A stretch of DNA of 64,000 nucleotides from Campylobacter sputorum. GTDB taxonomy: Bacteria; Campylobacterota; Campylobacteria; Campylobacterales; Campylobacteraceae. The position numbers and the translations under genes are program-made. Below, in pieces: positions 28,558 to 36,358 of this stretch (within the stretch, counting starts at the first letter, position 1; each line of letters starts with the position of its first letter). The stretch lies in assembly GCF_002220775.1 (NCBI RefSeq), contig NZ_CP019685.1, positions 1,364,001 through 1,428,000 on the forward strand, in the 5' to 3' direction. The notes beneath the pieces are model-generated. The model was not told where the DNA came from. It did no database searches and saw nothing but the letters and a program-made list of their open reading frames with translations.

Positions 28558-29089
28558 AAATGTATATTAAAATAAAATTAAAAAAAATAGTAGCGAAAAT
28601 ATCCGCTGTATTTTGGTTATTTTAATATACTTAATTTTATTTTGGTTTATGCAAAAGATTTTGACATGTAAATTTAAAAATATACTATTTTGCCTTTTTA
28701 GATTTAGAAATAGTTTTTAAATTTAAAACCTATCTTTTGCTATTTTATAAAATTAATACCTGATTTTTTATCTATAAAATTTAGCATGATGTTGAAATTT
28801 TAGTAAAGACTAGATGGTTAATTCTGATAATCTCTCGCAAAATTCACAACTTGCGATATTTAACTTCATCAAAAAGCTATTTTTACAAAGTATGACAAAA
28901 AATTTTAGAGAATTTTTTAAAAATTTAATTTGTATTTGCAGTAAGTATTGTGCCATTGCGAGATTTGTGAAGTAAAATCAAAAACAATCCATATAAAATT
29001 TTGTAAAGTTTATAAACAAAAATTTATTTAAAGATATATATTGCCACTAAAATTTACTTAGAAAATTTTTAAAATTTTAAATATTTTAT
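28558..29089. other. Gene-poor AT-rich stretch after fldA
   Basis: No coding sequence or RNA gene is visible here. The stretch holds a nested set of inverted repeats at 28562-28643, a 9-bp inverted pair GCAAAAGAT/ATCTTTTGC (28651-28659 and 28732-28740) and scattered TTGCGA motifs (for example the TCTCGCAA/TTGCGAGA pair at 28833-28840 and 28956-28963). It looks like decayed sequence next to the pabBC pseudogene. Confidence 0.5.
28562..28643. repeat. Overlapping inverted repeats that could form alternative stems
   Basis: GTATATTAAAATAA (28562-28575) pairs perfectly with TTATTTTAATATAC (28617-28630), and the overlapping AAAATAAAATTAA (28569-28581) pairs perfectly with TTAATTTTATTTT (28631-28643). 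The two pairings exclude each other. A small AGCG/CGCT stem (28592-28595, 28604-28607) lies in the loop. The AT richness makes chance partly possible. Confidence 0.5.
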
Positions 29090-30205
29090 AAAATGTTTTT
29101 GTAGGAGTAGTCATACAAGTTAATTTCAAATTTTGCATTTTTGATTTCAAAAAATCCTAATATTGCATTTAAGATTGCGAATTTATCAGCCTTTAAGGCT
29201 CGCTTGTGCCAAAATCTCACTCCTTTAAAAGCCAGTTTGCAAAAGTCTCTCGCGAGTTGTGCCTTTTAAAAGTGGCGATTTTGGTGTTATCCAAATGCCA
29301 TGCAAAAAAATTGCGATATTTGCGATTGAAGTGTCCGTTAAAACACCATTTTTCTCCACAATAATATCACTACAATCGCCTTTTTGCAAGAAAAGTTCAT
29401 TGATTTCACTTCTATCTAAAAATTTTCGCTCGTAAGAAATTTTGCTTTTTAAAACCTTAAAACTACTAAAATTTCGAGCTTTGTAGCTAAAATTTTCACT
29501 ACTTATAAAATTCCCAAGTTCATCATAGATAATTTTTGTCCTAAAAAGTCTATTATTAGGCACTTTTATTACCTCATTAAAGTCAAATTTCAAATTTTCG
29601 TGCACTGAGTTTTGAGCTCTTTTTATGTGAAATTCCAAATTTTGAGCCTCAAAATTTTGCACTTTTATTGTCTCAAAAAGTAAAATAGGCTTTTTTAATA
29701 AACTCATCAAATTCCTTTCTTGCAGTGCTTTCAAGTGTAATTCCACCGCCACTAAAAAATTTCAAACCGCTTGGCGAAATTTCAACAAATCTAATCAAAA
29801 CAAAACTTCTCAAAACTCGTCCATCAAAATGCACAAAAACACCAGTATAAAAACCTCTTTTTTCACGCTCAACTTCCCGTAAAATCTCACAAACTTGCAT
29901 TTTTGGGGCACCAGTAATAGAACCAGCTGGTAAAATTTTCTCAAACAAATCACCAAAATTTTGCGAGAAATGCTCGCTTAAGCGCCCTGAAATTTTGGTG
30001 CTTGTTTGTAAAATTTCGCCTCGTTTTGTTTTAATTTTGCTAAAATAGCGAAATTTCTCTACTTGTACTTCTTAGATATCATACTTAAGTCATTTCGCAT
30101 AAGATCAGTTATCATTGTTTGCTCAGACAACTTTTTTTGTCATTTAGCAAAATTTCGCGTGCCATTGGGATTTTAGCGTCAATTGTGTCAAAATTTTCCT
30201 TTTTA
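29090..30205 (-). pseudogene. Decayed fused pabB-pabC (aminodeoxychorismate synthase component I / lyase)
   Basis: Pieces of one gene remain in different frames. From 5' to 3' on the minus strand: MITDLMRNDLS, GEILQTSTKISGRLSEH and PAGSITGAPK (chorismate-binding domain, about 30200-29690), then PILLFETIKVQ to PLLKGTTRERLLQTGF (class IV aminotransferase/lyase, about 29700-29225) and ADKFAILNAILGFFEI (about 29190-29135). At least four frameshifts are visible, several in A-runs (around 30130, 30080 and 29690), plus a stop at 29225. The N-terminal half of PabB is missing. The intact enzyme would make p-aminobenzoate for folate. No other pab gene is in the window. Confidence 0.85.
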
Positions 30206-30816
30206 AAATACTATAAAACTAATTTTTAACTATTTATAAAAATTTTCATTTTAAATTTAAACTTACTCACGCCAATTACAACTTTAAGATAATTAATTAA
30301 ATATGTGTGTAAATTTTAATAATTAAATGCATAAATATATTGAAAATAAAAATAATAATTTTAAATTTTAAGCAATTCTATTTATGATATAAATTTGCTT
30401 AAATTTAATATAAAAGAAATTTAAACATAGTTCAAACTATGAAATTTAGCATCAAAGATGAGTATGTTACTTGTAAGATAATTTAGATATTAAAATATAA
30501 ATTTTAACCTAGAAATGATAGATTTTACACTAAATGTGTAAGTGTGGGTAAAAAAGATTTAAATGTATAAAAATTTAATCAAACTTTAACCTACCTTCAT
30601 AGACACCCAGTCTTAAAACTTCAAAATAGAATATTAAAAAATTTAATTAAAAACATCTTAGAAATAATCAGCAAAATTTAGAATTTGCTAAAACAATATT
30701 TAAAAGCGATGATTTAAAAACACTAACTAATAAGAAAATTTAAAATAAATTACTTGACTCCATCAAGCACATTATAATACTATAATGCTAATAACGACCA
30801 AAATAAGACTTTTTAC
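30206..30816. other. Gene-free AT-rich stretch between pabBC remnant and dxr
   Basis: No intact gene or RNA gene is visible. It contains a CATAGTT/AACTATG hairpin (30426-30441), a short coding-like run at about 30667-30770 (plus strand, too short to assign), and two TATAAT boxes on the plus strand (30773-30778 and 30781-30786) with a TTGACT upstream at 30754, badly spaced. Those promoter-like boxes point antisense into dxr. The stretch is probably the eroded flank of lost genes. Confidence 0.45.
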
Positions 30817-31902
30817 TCATCTTTTTTGCAAGTTTTCTTTCGCAAATTTTCTAACTTCGCTGTCTAGAAAAACCACATCTTCTATATTGTTTGTTTTTAT
30901 ATCTGTAAATTTATCAAGCGAATTAAAAATAACCTTTGAAATATCCAAAAAAGAACACTTTTTATCTAAAAATGAATAAACTCCAACTTCATTAGCCCCG
31001 TTTATAATAACACCTAAATCTGGATTTTTTAAAACCTCGTCTTTTAGCGAAAATATTGGATATTTTTTTAAATTTATTTTTTTAAATTTAATGCTTTTTA
31101 GTTTTAGCAAATCAACATTTTCTAAAACTTGCGGGACCTTATCTTCAAAAATAGCATGAGCTATGGCTAAAATCATATCTGTTTTTGAAATATGAGCTGT
31201 AGTTGAACCATCTTTAAAATGAACTAAAGCGTGAATAGCAGAACTTGGCTCTATTATGGCATTTATATTTTTTATGCCAAAAAGCCAGAAAGCTTCCATA
31301 ACTTCAAAAAGTTTATTTGCCATAGTTGCACTATCTATAGTTATCTTCGCACCCATATCCCAGTTTGGGTGCTTTAACGCATCATTTGGCGTAACATTTT
31401 TTAAAGCTTTTACTGGAGTTTTATAAAAAGCACCTCCACTTGCAGTTATTACAAGCTCTTTTACCTTATGCGGACAGCTAAGCAAAAATTTAAGTCCAAA
31501 ATGTTCACTATCTATCGGATTTATAGATTTTGTATCTAAAAATTTACCACCTGCTACTAAGCTTTCTTTATTTGCTAGCGCTAGTTTTTTACCACTTTTT
31601 TGCAAAGTATAACTTGGCATAAGTCCAGCAAAACCAACTATAGAATTTATAGCTATATCATCATCGCATTCATTTATCATATCTAGCAAGCCATCTTTAC
31701 TGCAAAAAACTTTATCGTGATTAACGAAAGATTTTAAATTTTTATCTTCTATGCAAACAAATTTTGGCCTAAATTCATCTATTTGCTTATTTAGAATTTT
31801 ATAATTTTTAGCACAACTTAACGCTGAAATTTTTATACTATGCTTTCTTGCTAAATTTAAAGCATTTACACCTATGCTTCCAGTTGAACCCAGTATAATC
31901 AT
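30817..31902 (-). CDS. dxr: 1-deoxy-D-xylulose-5-phosphate reductoisomerase Dxr
   Basis: Dxr (IspC) converts DXP to 2-C-methylerythritol 4-phosphate with NADPH, the committed MEP-pathway step and the target of fosmidomycin. The 361-residue protein has the NADPH motif LGSTGSIG at the start, LANKESLVAGG, ASGGAF, and HPNWDMGAKITIDSATMANK. It is a little shorter than the E. coli enzyme at the C-terminus. The ATG at 31902 overlaps the cdsA stop as ATGA. The entry enzyme Dxs is at 5908-7749. Confidence 0.95.
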   Translation of the reverse strand: MIILGSTGSIGVNALNLARKHSIKISALSCAKNYKILNKQIDEFRPKFVCIEDKNLKSFVNHDKVFCSKDGLLDMINECDDDIAINSIVGFAGLMPSYTLQKSGKKLALANKESLVAGGKFLDTKSINPIDSEHFGLKFLLSCPHKVKELVITASGGAFYKTPVKALKNVTPNDALKHPNWDMGAKITIDSATMANKLFEVMEAFWLFGIKNINAIIEPSSAIHALVHFKDGSTTAHISKTDMILAIAHAIFEDKVPQVLENVDLLKLKSIKFKKINLKKYPIFSLKDEVLKNPDLGVIINGANEVGVYSFLDKKCSFLDISKVIFNSLDKFTDIKTNNIEDVVFLDSEVRKFAKENLQKR

Positions 31903-32654
31903 GCTAAAACCAAATACATTGCAACACTAGCAAACAAATACGCATCAATCCTATCTAACATTCCGCCATGACCTGGAAAAATATCTCCACTATCTTTTAC
32001 ACCAGCAATCCGCTTTATATAACTCTCAAAAAGATCGCCAAATACTCCAAAAATTGCTATTAAAAAACTAACTAAAATAGCTTTAATAAAAACAAAATCA
32101 AACAAATTATATGAAATCAACGCTCCACCAATACTAGCAATAATAACTCCACCCATGACACCTTCTAAAGTTTTGTTTGGTGAGCTATTAGAAAAAGATG
32201 TTTTACCAAATTTTTTACCTACAAAATACGCACTGCTATCGCATACAATAGCTGTAAATAGCATATAAAATATATAATTTATACCAAAGAAAAGATATAT
32301 CTCAAACATTATAAGAAATGGTGCAAGTGGATATAAAAATGGATATAGTATTTTTAAATTTTCCATCTTAAAATAAGCCACAAACGAAGCCAAAACGAGA
32401 ACATAACAAGCAATCAATTTTGGAGATATAAAATTTGCTTCATAATTTGAACTAAAAATAAAGACAAAAAGATAAAAAGCCAATGCCAAATAGACTAAAT
32501 TTTTGTTTTTAATATCAAAAAGTTTTAAAGATTCTAAAAAAGCAAAGTAAATAACTACACCAAATAATAAAAAATTTATAATAAAAATATCTAAAACACA
32601 TACTAAAGTTAGTAAAGCAAAAAGAATGATTCCTGTGTAAATTTTACTATTCAT
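31899..32654 (-). CDS. cdsA: Phosphatidate cytidylyltransferase CdsA
   Basis: CdsA makes CDP-diacylglycerol, the precursor of all phospholipids, at the inner membrane. The 251-residue protein has about seven hydrophobic helices and ends with the CDS signature: GDLFESYIKRIAGVKDSGD followed by FPGHGGMLDRIDAYLFA. Length and position next to dxr fit the family and campylobacter gene order. Confidence 0.93.
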   Translation of the reverse strand: MNSKIYTGIILFALLTLVCVLDIFIINFLLFGVVIYFAFLESLKLFDIKNKNLVYLALAFYLFVFIFSSNYEANFISPKLIACYVLVLASFVAYFKMENLKILYPFLYPLAPFLIMFEIYLFFGINYIFYMLFTAIVCDSSAYFVGKKFGKTSFSNSSPNKTLEGVMGGVIIASIGGALISYNLFDFVFIKAILVSFLIAIFGVFGDLFESYIKRIAGVKDSGDIFPGHGGMLDRIDAYLFASVAMYLVLA

Positions 32655-32689
32655 AACTCTCCTTTTTGTAAATTATAGCTAAAATTTAC

Positions 32690-33031
32690 TTATATTTTTA
32701 TATCTAAAATTTGTCCTTCTATAGAATCATCTAACTCCTCATCATCTTCATTTTCTTCTTTATTTTCATCTTCATTTTGAGCTTTTTGTGCCTCTTCTTG
32801 AGCTTCTTCTTGTGCATCAGCGTGTTTTTTTTCATGCTCACGCTCTGGATCTATTTTATATGTTTCTTCAGTAGGTCTAATCTCTTCTATCTCTTTTTTA
32901 TCTTTATTTGTAGCTTCAAGCATAGCTAAATTTTGAGCATCAAGCCTTGCTTGAAAATCGTTTTGAGTTGAAGCAGCAACTCCCATATTTTGATTTACAT
33001 ATATCGTACTTCCTATCGCTGATACAGGCAT
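32690..33031 (-). CDS. Acidic coiled-coil protein of unknown function
   Basis: This 113-residue protein has a short uncharged N-terminus (PVSAIGSTIYVNQNMGVAAS), then a Glu/Lys/Gln-rich helical stretch with EEAQ repeats (about 68-85) and an acidic end (EENEDDEELDDSIEG). No signal peptide or known domain is seen. I recall a highly acidic coiled-coil protein at the same place, between the NFACT protein gene and cdsA, in C. jejuni. The N-terminus resembles short segments seen in some flagellar and motility-associated small proteins, but that is only an impression. Function unknown. Confidence 0.75.
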   Translation of the reverse strand: MPVSAIGSTIYVNQNMGVAASTQNDFQARLDAQNLAMLEATNKDKKEIEEIRPTEETYKIDPEREHEKKHADAQEEAQEEAQKAQNEDENKEENEDDEELDDSIEGQILDIKI

Positions 33032-33049
33032 TTTAACTCCTTTATAAAA

Positions 33050-34366
33050 CTACTCCTTATTTATATATATCGTCTTATAATTGATATAATTTACATGAGA
33101 ATCTTTAATGATTTTTACATTTTCTCTTTTTGTGTAATCAACTTGATAATTCCCAGCATTTTTAGTACTAAAATTTACACAAATTTGAGCAGCAAGATAT
33201 ATAACTTCATCACTCATAGTTTTTTTATTTGTTTTTACTATAACATGGGCACTTGAAATATCTTTTATATGAAACCAAAAATCATTTTTTGATGCATTTT
33301 TTAGTAAACTCACATTGCCTTTTTGATTTTTACCAACACTTATTTTAAACTCATCGATATAGAAATTTTGCACATCTAAAGGCATTGTATCAACTTTTTT
33401 TACATTTTTTGCTTTTGGATAAATTATCTCAAGCTCTTCGGCTGATTTTGCTAAGTTTATAAGAGAGAGTAAATTTTCATAAAAAGCTATTTTTTCGTTT
33501 AAATTTTTTCTTTCTATATCAATACCTTTTGCTTTTTGTTTTAGCTTTTTTGATCTGTTCCAAAATGAATTTGCACTATCTTTTGGACTTTCTTCTAAAT
33601 TTAAAGATACATCATTGCCATTAAAATCTATTAAATTTATATTTCTATCATAATCATTTAACATACTTAAATTTGCTAAAATAAGTGTAGCGTTTTTGCT
33701 ATAAATTTCGCTTTGAATCAACAAATCATCTGCATTTTCAAGCTCGTTTAAGCTAGTAAGTAAATTTTCTATTTTTTTACTAATCTGAGCAATTTTTATC
33801 TGCTTAATTTGAGTAAATTTATTATCAACTAAATTTTCAAACTCACTTTTAAAAAATAGCTCAAAATTTTCTATCTTTTCACACTCTTTTTCTTTTATTA
33901 AAAATGGTTCAAGATGGAGCAGTTTTTTACCAACTTTTATGGATCTAAAATCATTTTCATGGTGTCTTAAGGCTTCTAAAATCACTTCATTTTCATCTGT
34001 TATTATAACATTTGTAAAACGCCCAGTAAATTCCATAATAAGATAACTTTTTAATGCTTTATATGAACCGCTATAAATTGTTTTAAAAACCAAAATTCTA
34101 TTATTTTTTGGCACAAAAATATCTACTATATCAGCCCCAGTAAAACGCTTTTTTAAAATAGTATCAAAAGGAGCTTTGTATTCTTTTTGAAAGATTAAAT
34201 TTGGATTTTGGTATATACTAGAAATATCTTTACTTAAGTCAAAAATCAGCTCAAAATCGTTATCAAATTTTATAAATATAGCATTATCTTGAATTCTTTT
34301 TATCTTTGTTATTTTTTTAAATTTAGCAATAAAACTTGCAATTTGTGTTAAATTTGAATACTTCAT
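33050..34366 (-). CDS. NFACT/RqcH-family ribosome quality-control protein
   Basis: This 438-residue protein has the FbpA/NFACT-N domain at the N-terminus (KITKIKRIQDNAIFIKF, a FTGRFTNVIITDENEVILEALRH region), two coiled-coil segments and a C-terminal NFACT-R domain (KNQKGNVSLLKNASKNDFWFHIKD followed by SAHVIV). RqcH proteins recruit tRNA-Ala to obstructed large ribosomal subunits for C-terminal alanine tailing. Older annotations call it fibronectin/fibrinogen-binding. The start is set to ATG 34366 because a TATAAT overlaps the upstream in-frame ATG (34375). Confidence 0.87.
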   Translation of the reverse strand: MKYSNLTQIASFIAKFKKITKIKRIQDNAIFIKFDNDFELIFDLSKDISSIYQNPNLIFQKEYKAPFDTILKKRFTGADIVDIFVPKNNRILVFKTIYSGSYKALKSYLIMEFTGRFTNVIITDENEVILEALRHHENDFRSIKVGKKLLHLEPFLIKEKECEKIENFELFFKSEFENLVDNKFTQIKQIKIAQISKKIENLLTSLNELENADDLLIQSEIYSKNATLILANLSMLNDYDRNINLIDFNGNDVSLNLEESPKDSANSFWNRSKKLKQKAKGIDIERKNLNEKIAFYENLLSLINLAKSAEELEIIYPKAKNVKKVDTMPLDVQNFYIDEFKISVGKNQKGNVSLLKNASKNDFWFHIKDISSAHVIVKTNKKTMSDEVIYLAAQICVNFSTKNAGNYQVDYTKRENVKIIKDSHVNYINYKTIYINKE

Positions 34367-34373
34367 AGTATTC

Positions 34374-34407
34374 ATTATATCAAAATTTAGGCGTTTTTTG
34401 ATATAAT
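34374..34407. promoter_or_regulatory. Symmetrical divergent promoter between the NFACT gene and leuC
   Basis: ATTATATCAAAA (34374-34385) and TTTTGATATAAT (34396-34407) form a perfect 12-bp inverted repeat with a 10-base spacer. Each arm ends in a TATAAT -10 box, one for each direction; the leuC side is an extended -10 (TGATATAAT). The minus-strand box lies seven bases from the ATG at 34366, so that message may be leaderless. Confidence 0.55.
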
Positions 34408-34433
34408 CTTACTAAAATTTACAAGGAAAAACT

Positions 34434-35699
34434 ATGTCTCAAACAATCACAGAAAAAATATTTTCAAATCATGTTGGTAATGAAGTTTATGCTGGACAAA
34501 TCATAGAATGTACCATAGATATGGTTATAGGAAACGATATAACAACACCGATTTCAATAAAAGCTTTTGAAGAAAGCGGCGCAAAAAAACTTGCAAATCC
34601 TGATGGTTTTAGCATAGTATTAGATCACTTTATACCGCCAAAAGATATCGCTTCAGCAAATCAAGCTAAAATAAATAGAGATTTTGCTTACAAACACAAT
34701 CTAAAAAACTTTTTTGATGAAAAAGATATGGGTATTGAACATGCTCTCTTGCCACAAAAAGGTTTAGTTGTGCCAGGAGATGTGATAATAGGAGCTGATT
34801 CGCATACCTGTACGCACGGTGCACTTGGGGCATTTTCAACAGGCATGGGCTCAACTGACATTGCATTTGCTATGATTAGTGGTAAAAATTGGTTTAAAGT
34901 TCCATCTAGCATAAAAGTTGTTTTTAGTGGAAAATTGCCAAAATTCGTTTATGGAAAAGATCTTATACTTGAAGTTATAAGACAAATAGGCGTAGATGGG
35001 GCACTTTATAAAACATTGGAATTTTGTGGTGATAGTATAAAAGAGTTAAATATGGATGATAGATTTTCACTTTGTAATATGACTATAGAAGCTGGAGCAA
35101 AAAGCGGAATTATCGCAGCAGATGATATAACAAAAGAATTTTTAAAAGATAAAAATTTAGCAAGAGAACCAAAATTTTTCTATTCAGACGAAGATGCCAT
35201 TTATGAAAAAACTTTACACATAGATGTAAGCAAACTTGAGCCAATCGTAGCATATCCACATTTGCCAAGCAATGGCAAAAGCATAAGTGTAGCAAAAAAA
35301 GATAACCTAAGCGTAGATCAAGTTTTCATTGGAAGCTGTACAAATGGTAGATTAAGCGATTTAAGGATAGCCGCACAAATCTTAAAAGGAAAAAAAGTTG
35401 CACAAAAAACAAGGCTTATCATAACTCCTGCAACACAACAAATCGCAAGAGAAGCAGAAAAAGAAGGGTTAATAGAAATTTTTATAAATGCTGGAGCATT
35501 AGTAAGCAATCCAACATGCGGAGCATGTCTTGGCGGATATATGGGTATTTTAGCTCAAAATGAACGCTGTGTTGCTACAACAAACAGAAATTTCATAGGT
35601 AGAATGGGCGATAAAACTAGCGAAATTTATCTTGCAAACTCAGCAGTTGCTGCAGCTTCTGCCATAACTGGGAAAATAACAGATCCAAGAGATTTGTAA
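34434..35699 (+). CDS. leuC: 3-isopropylmalate dehydratase large subunit LeuC
   Basis: LeuC is the iron-sulphur subunit that isomerises isopropylmalate in leucine synthesis. The 421-residue protein has the aconitase motifs GADSHTCTHGALGAFSTGMGS, a cluster cysteine in FIGSCTNGRL and two more in NPTCGACLGG. Its length is that of the shorter HacA/LeuC2 type rather than the about 470-residue enterobacterial LeuC. No leuD follows; mobA is next, two bases downstream. The start is preceded by AAGGA and an extended -10. A homoaconitase activity cannot be excluded from sequence alone. Confidence 0.87.
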   Translation: MSQTITEKIFSNHVGNEVYAGQIIECTIDMVIGNDITTPISIKAFEESGAKKLANPDGFSIVLDHFIPPKDIASANQAKINRDFAYKHNLKNFFDEKDMGIEHALLPQKGLVVPGDVIIGADSHTCTHGALGAFSTGMGSTDIAFAMISGKNWFKVPSSIKVVFSGKLPKFVYGKDLILEVIRQIGVDGALYKTLEFCGDSIKELNMDDRFSLCNMTIEAGAKSGIIAADDITKEFLKDKNLAREPKFFYSDEDAIYEKTLHIDVSKLEPIVAYPHLPSNGKSISVAKKDNLSVDQVFIGSCTNGRLSDLRIAAQILKGKKVAQKTRLIITPATQQIAREAEKEGLIEIFINAGALVSNPTCGACLGGYMGILAQNERCVATTNRNFIGRMGDKTSEIYLANSAVAAASAITGKITDPRDL

Positions 35700-35701
35700 A
35701 A

Positions 35702-36268
35702 ATGCTTAAACATTGCGTTATATTAGCAGGTGGAAAAAGCTCAAGAATGGGAAGTGATAAAACAAAGCTTCCTTTTGGAGAATTTGAAACTTTAGTTGAT
35801 TTTGAAGTAAATAAATTTAGTAAAATTTTTGAAAATATTTACGTGAGTTCAAAAAATTTTAAATTTGCAGATAAATTTGAAACTATAGAAGATAAATTTG
35901 AAACATTTTCACCAATGGGTGCGTTATGGCAGATACTTTCAAATTTCAAAGATGAATATGTTTTTATAATTCCAGCAGATATGCCATTTATCAGCATACA
36001 AACTATAAATTTGCTTTATGAAAATTTGCAAAATTCAGACATAATAAACCCAAGAGATGATGAATTTACACACTCTTTATGTGGATTTTTTCATTCAAAA
36101 GTTGCTAATATTGCAAAAGAATTATATGAAAACAATATACATAAAATAGGCTTTTTAAGACAAAAATGTAATTCTAAAACTATATTTTTTGAAAATAGTG
36201 ATGAATTTTTCAATATAAACACACCGCAAGATTACCAAAAAGCTAAAGAATTTCTGTTACAAGTTTAA
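35702..36268 (+). CDS. mobA: Molybdenum cofactor guanylyltransferase MobA
   Basis: MobA attaches GMP to molybdopterin to form the bis-MGD cofactor of formate dehydrogenase, nitrate reductase and similar enzymes. The 188-residue nucleotidyltransferase starts with VILAGGKSSRMGSDK and contains the DMPF motif at VFIIPADMPFIS. It is shorter than E. coli MobA (194). It follows leuC by two bases and is the end of a two-gene operon. TupA and MoaA at the window ends belong to the same molybdenum/tungsten cofactor economy. Confidence 0.92.
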   Translation: MLKHCVILAGGKSSRMGSDKTKLPFGEFETLVDFEVNKFSKIFENIYVSSKNFKFADKFETIEDKFETFSPMGALWQILSNFKDEYVFIIPADMPFISIQTINLLYENLQNSDIINPRDDEFTHSLCGFFHSKVANIAKELYENNIHKIGFLRQKCNSKTIFFENSDEFFNINTPQDYQKAKEFLLQV

Positions 36269-36311
36269 ATATTTTTGAGAGAATACGCAATAAAAGATTT
36301 TATAAAATAAC

Positions 36312-36341
36312 AAAAGAGATAGCCTTTTGGCAATCCCTTTT
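36312..36341. terminator. Terminator hairpin between convergent mobA and flgE
   Basis: AAAAGAGATAGCC and GGCAATCCCTTTT pair with two mismatches around a TTTT loop. Reading toward the end of flgE the stem is followed by TTTTGTTATTTT, so it most likely ends flgE transcription and may serve both genes. Confidence 0.6.
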
Positions 36342-36358
36342 ATATTTATGATATTAGA

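Noticed and set aside
28830-28965. TTGCGA/TCGCAA motifs as ends of an insertion sequence
   Set aside because: Arms are only eight bases, there is no transposase and no target duplication; they are probably chance or decay.
30667-30770. Possible small gene or gene remnant in the stretch before dxr
   Set aside because: A coding-like run of about 24 residues is interrupted by stops and has no recognisable motif or ribosome site.
30785-30979. Plus-strand 64-residue open frame overlapping the dxr 3' end
   Set aside because: It is antisense to conserved dxr sequence and has no ribosome site or family.
32815-32870. Tandem repeat or CRISPR-like array in the acidic protein gene
   Set aside because: The EEAQ repeat is a short coding repeat without spacers.
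34666-35509. Minus-strand open frames inside leuC
   Set aside because: They are antisense shadows of a well-conserved gene with no motifs of their own.
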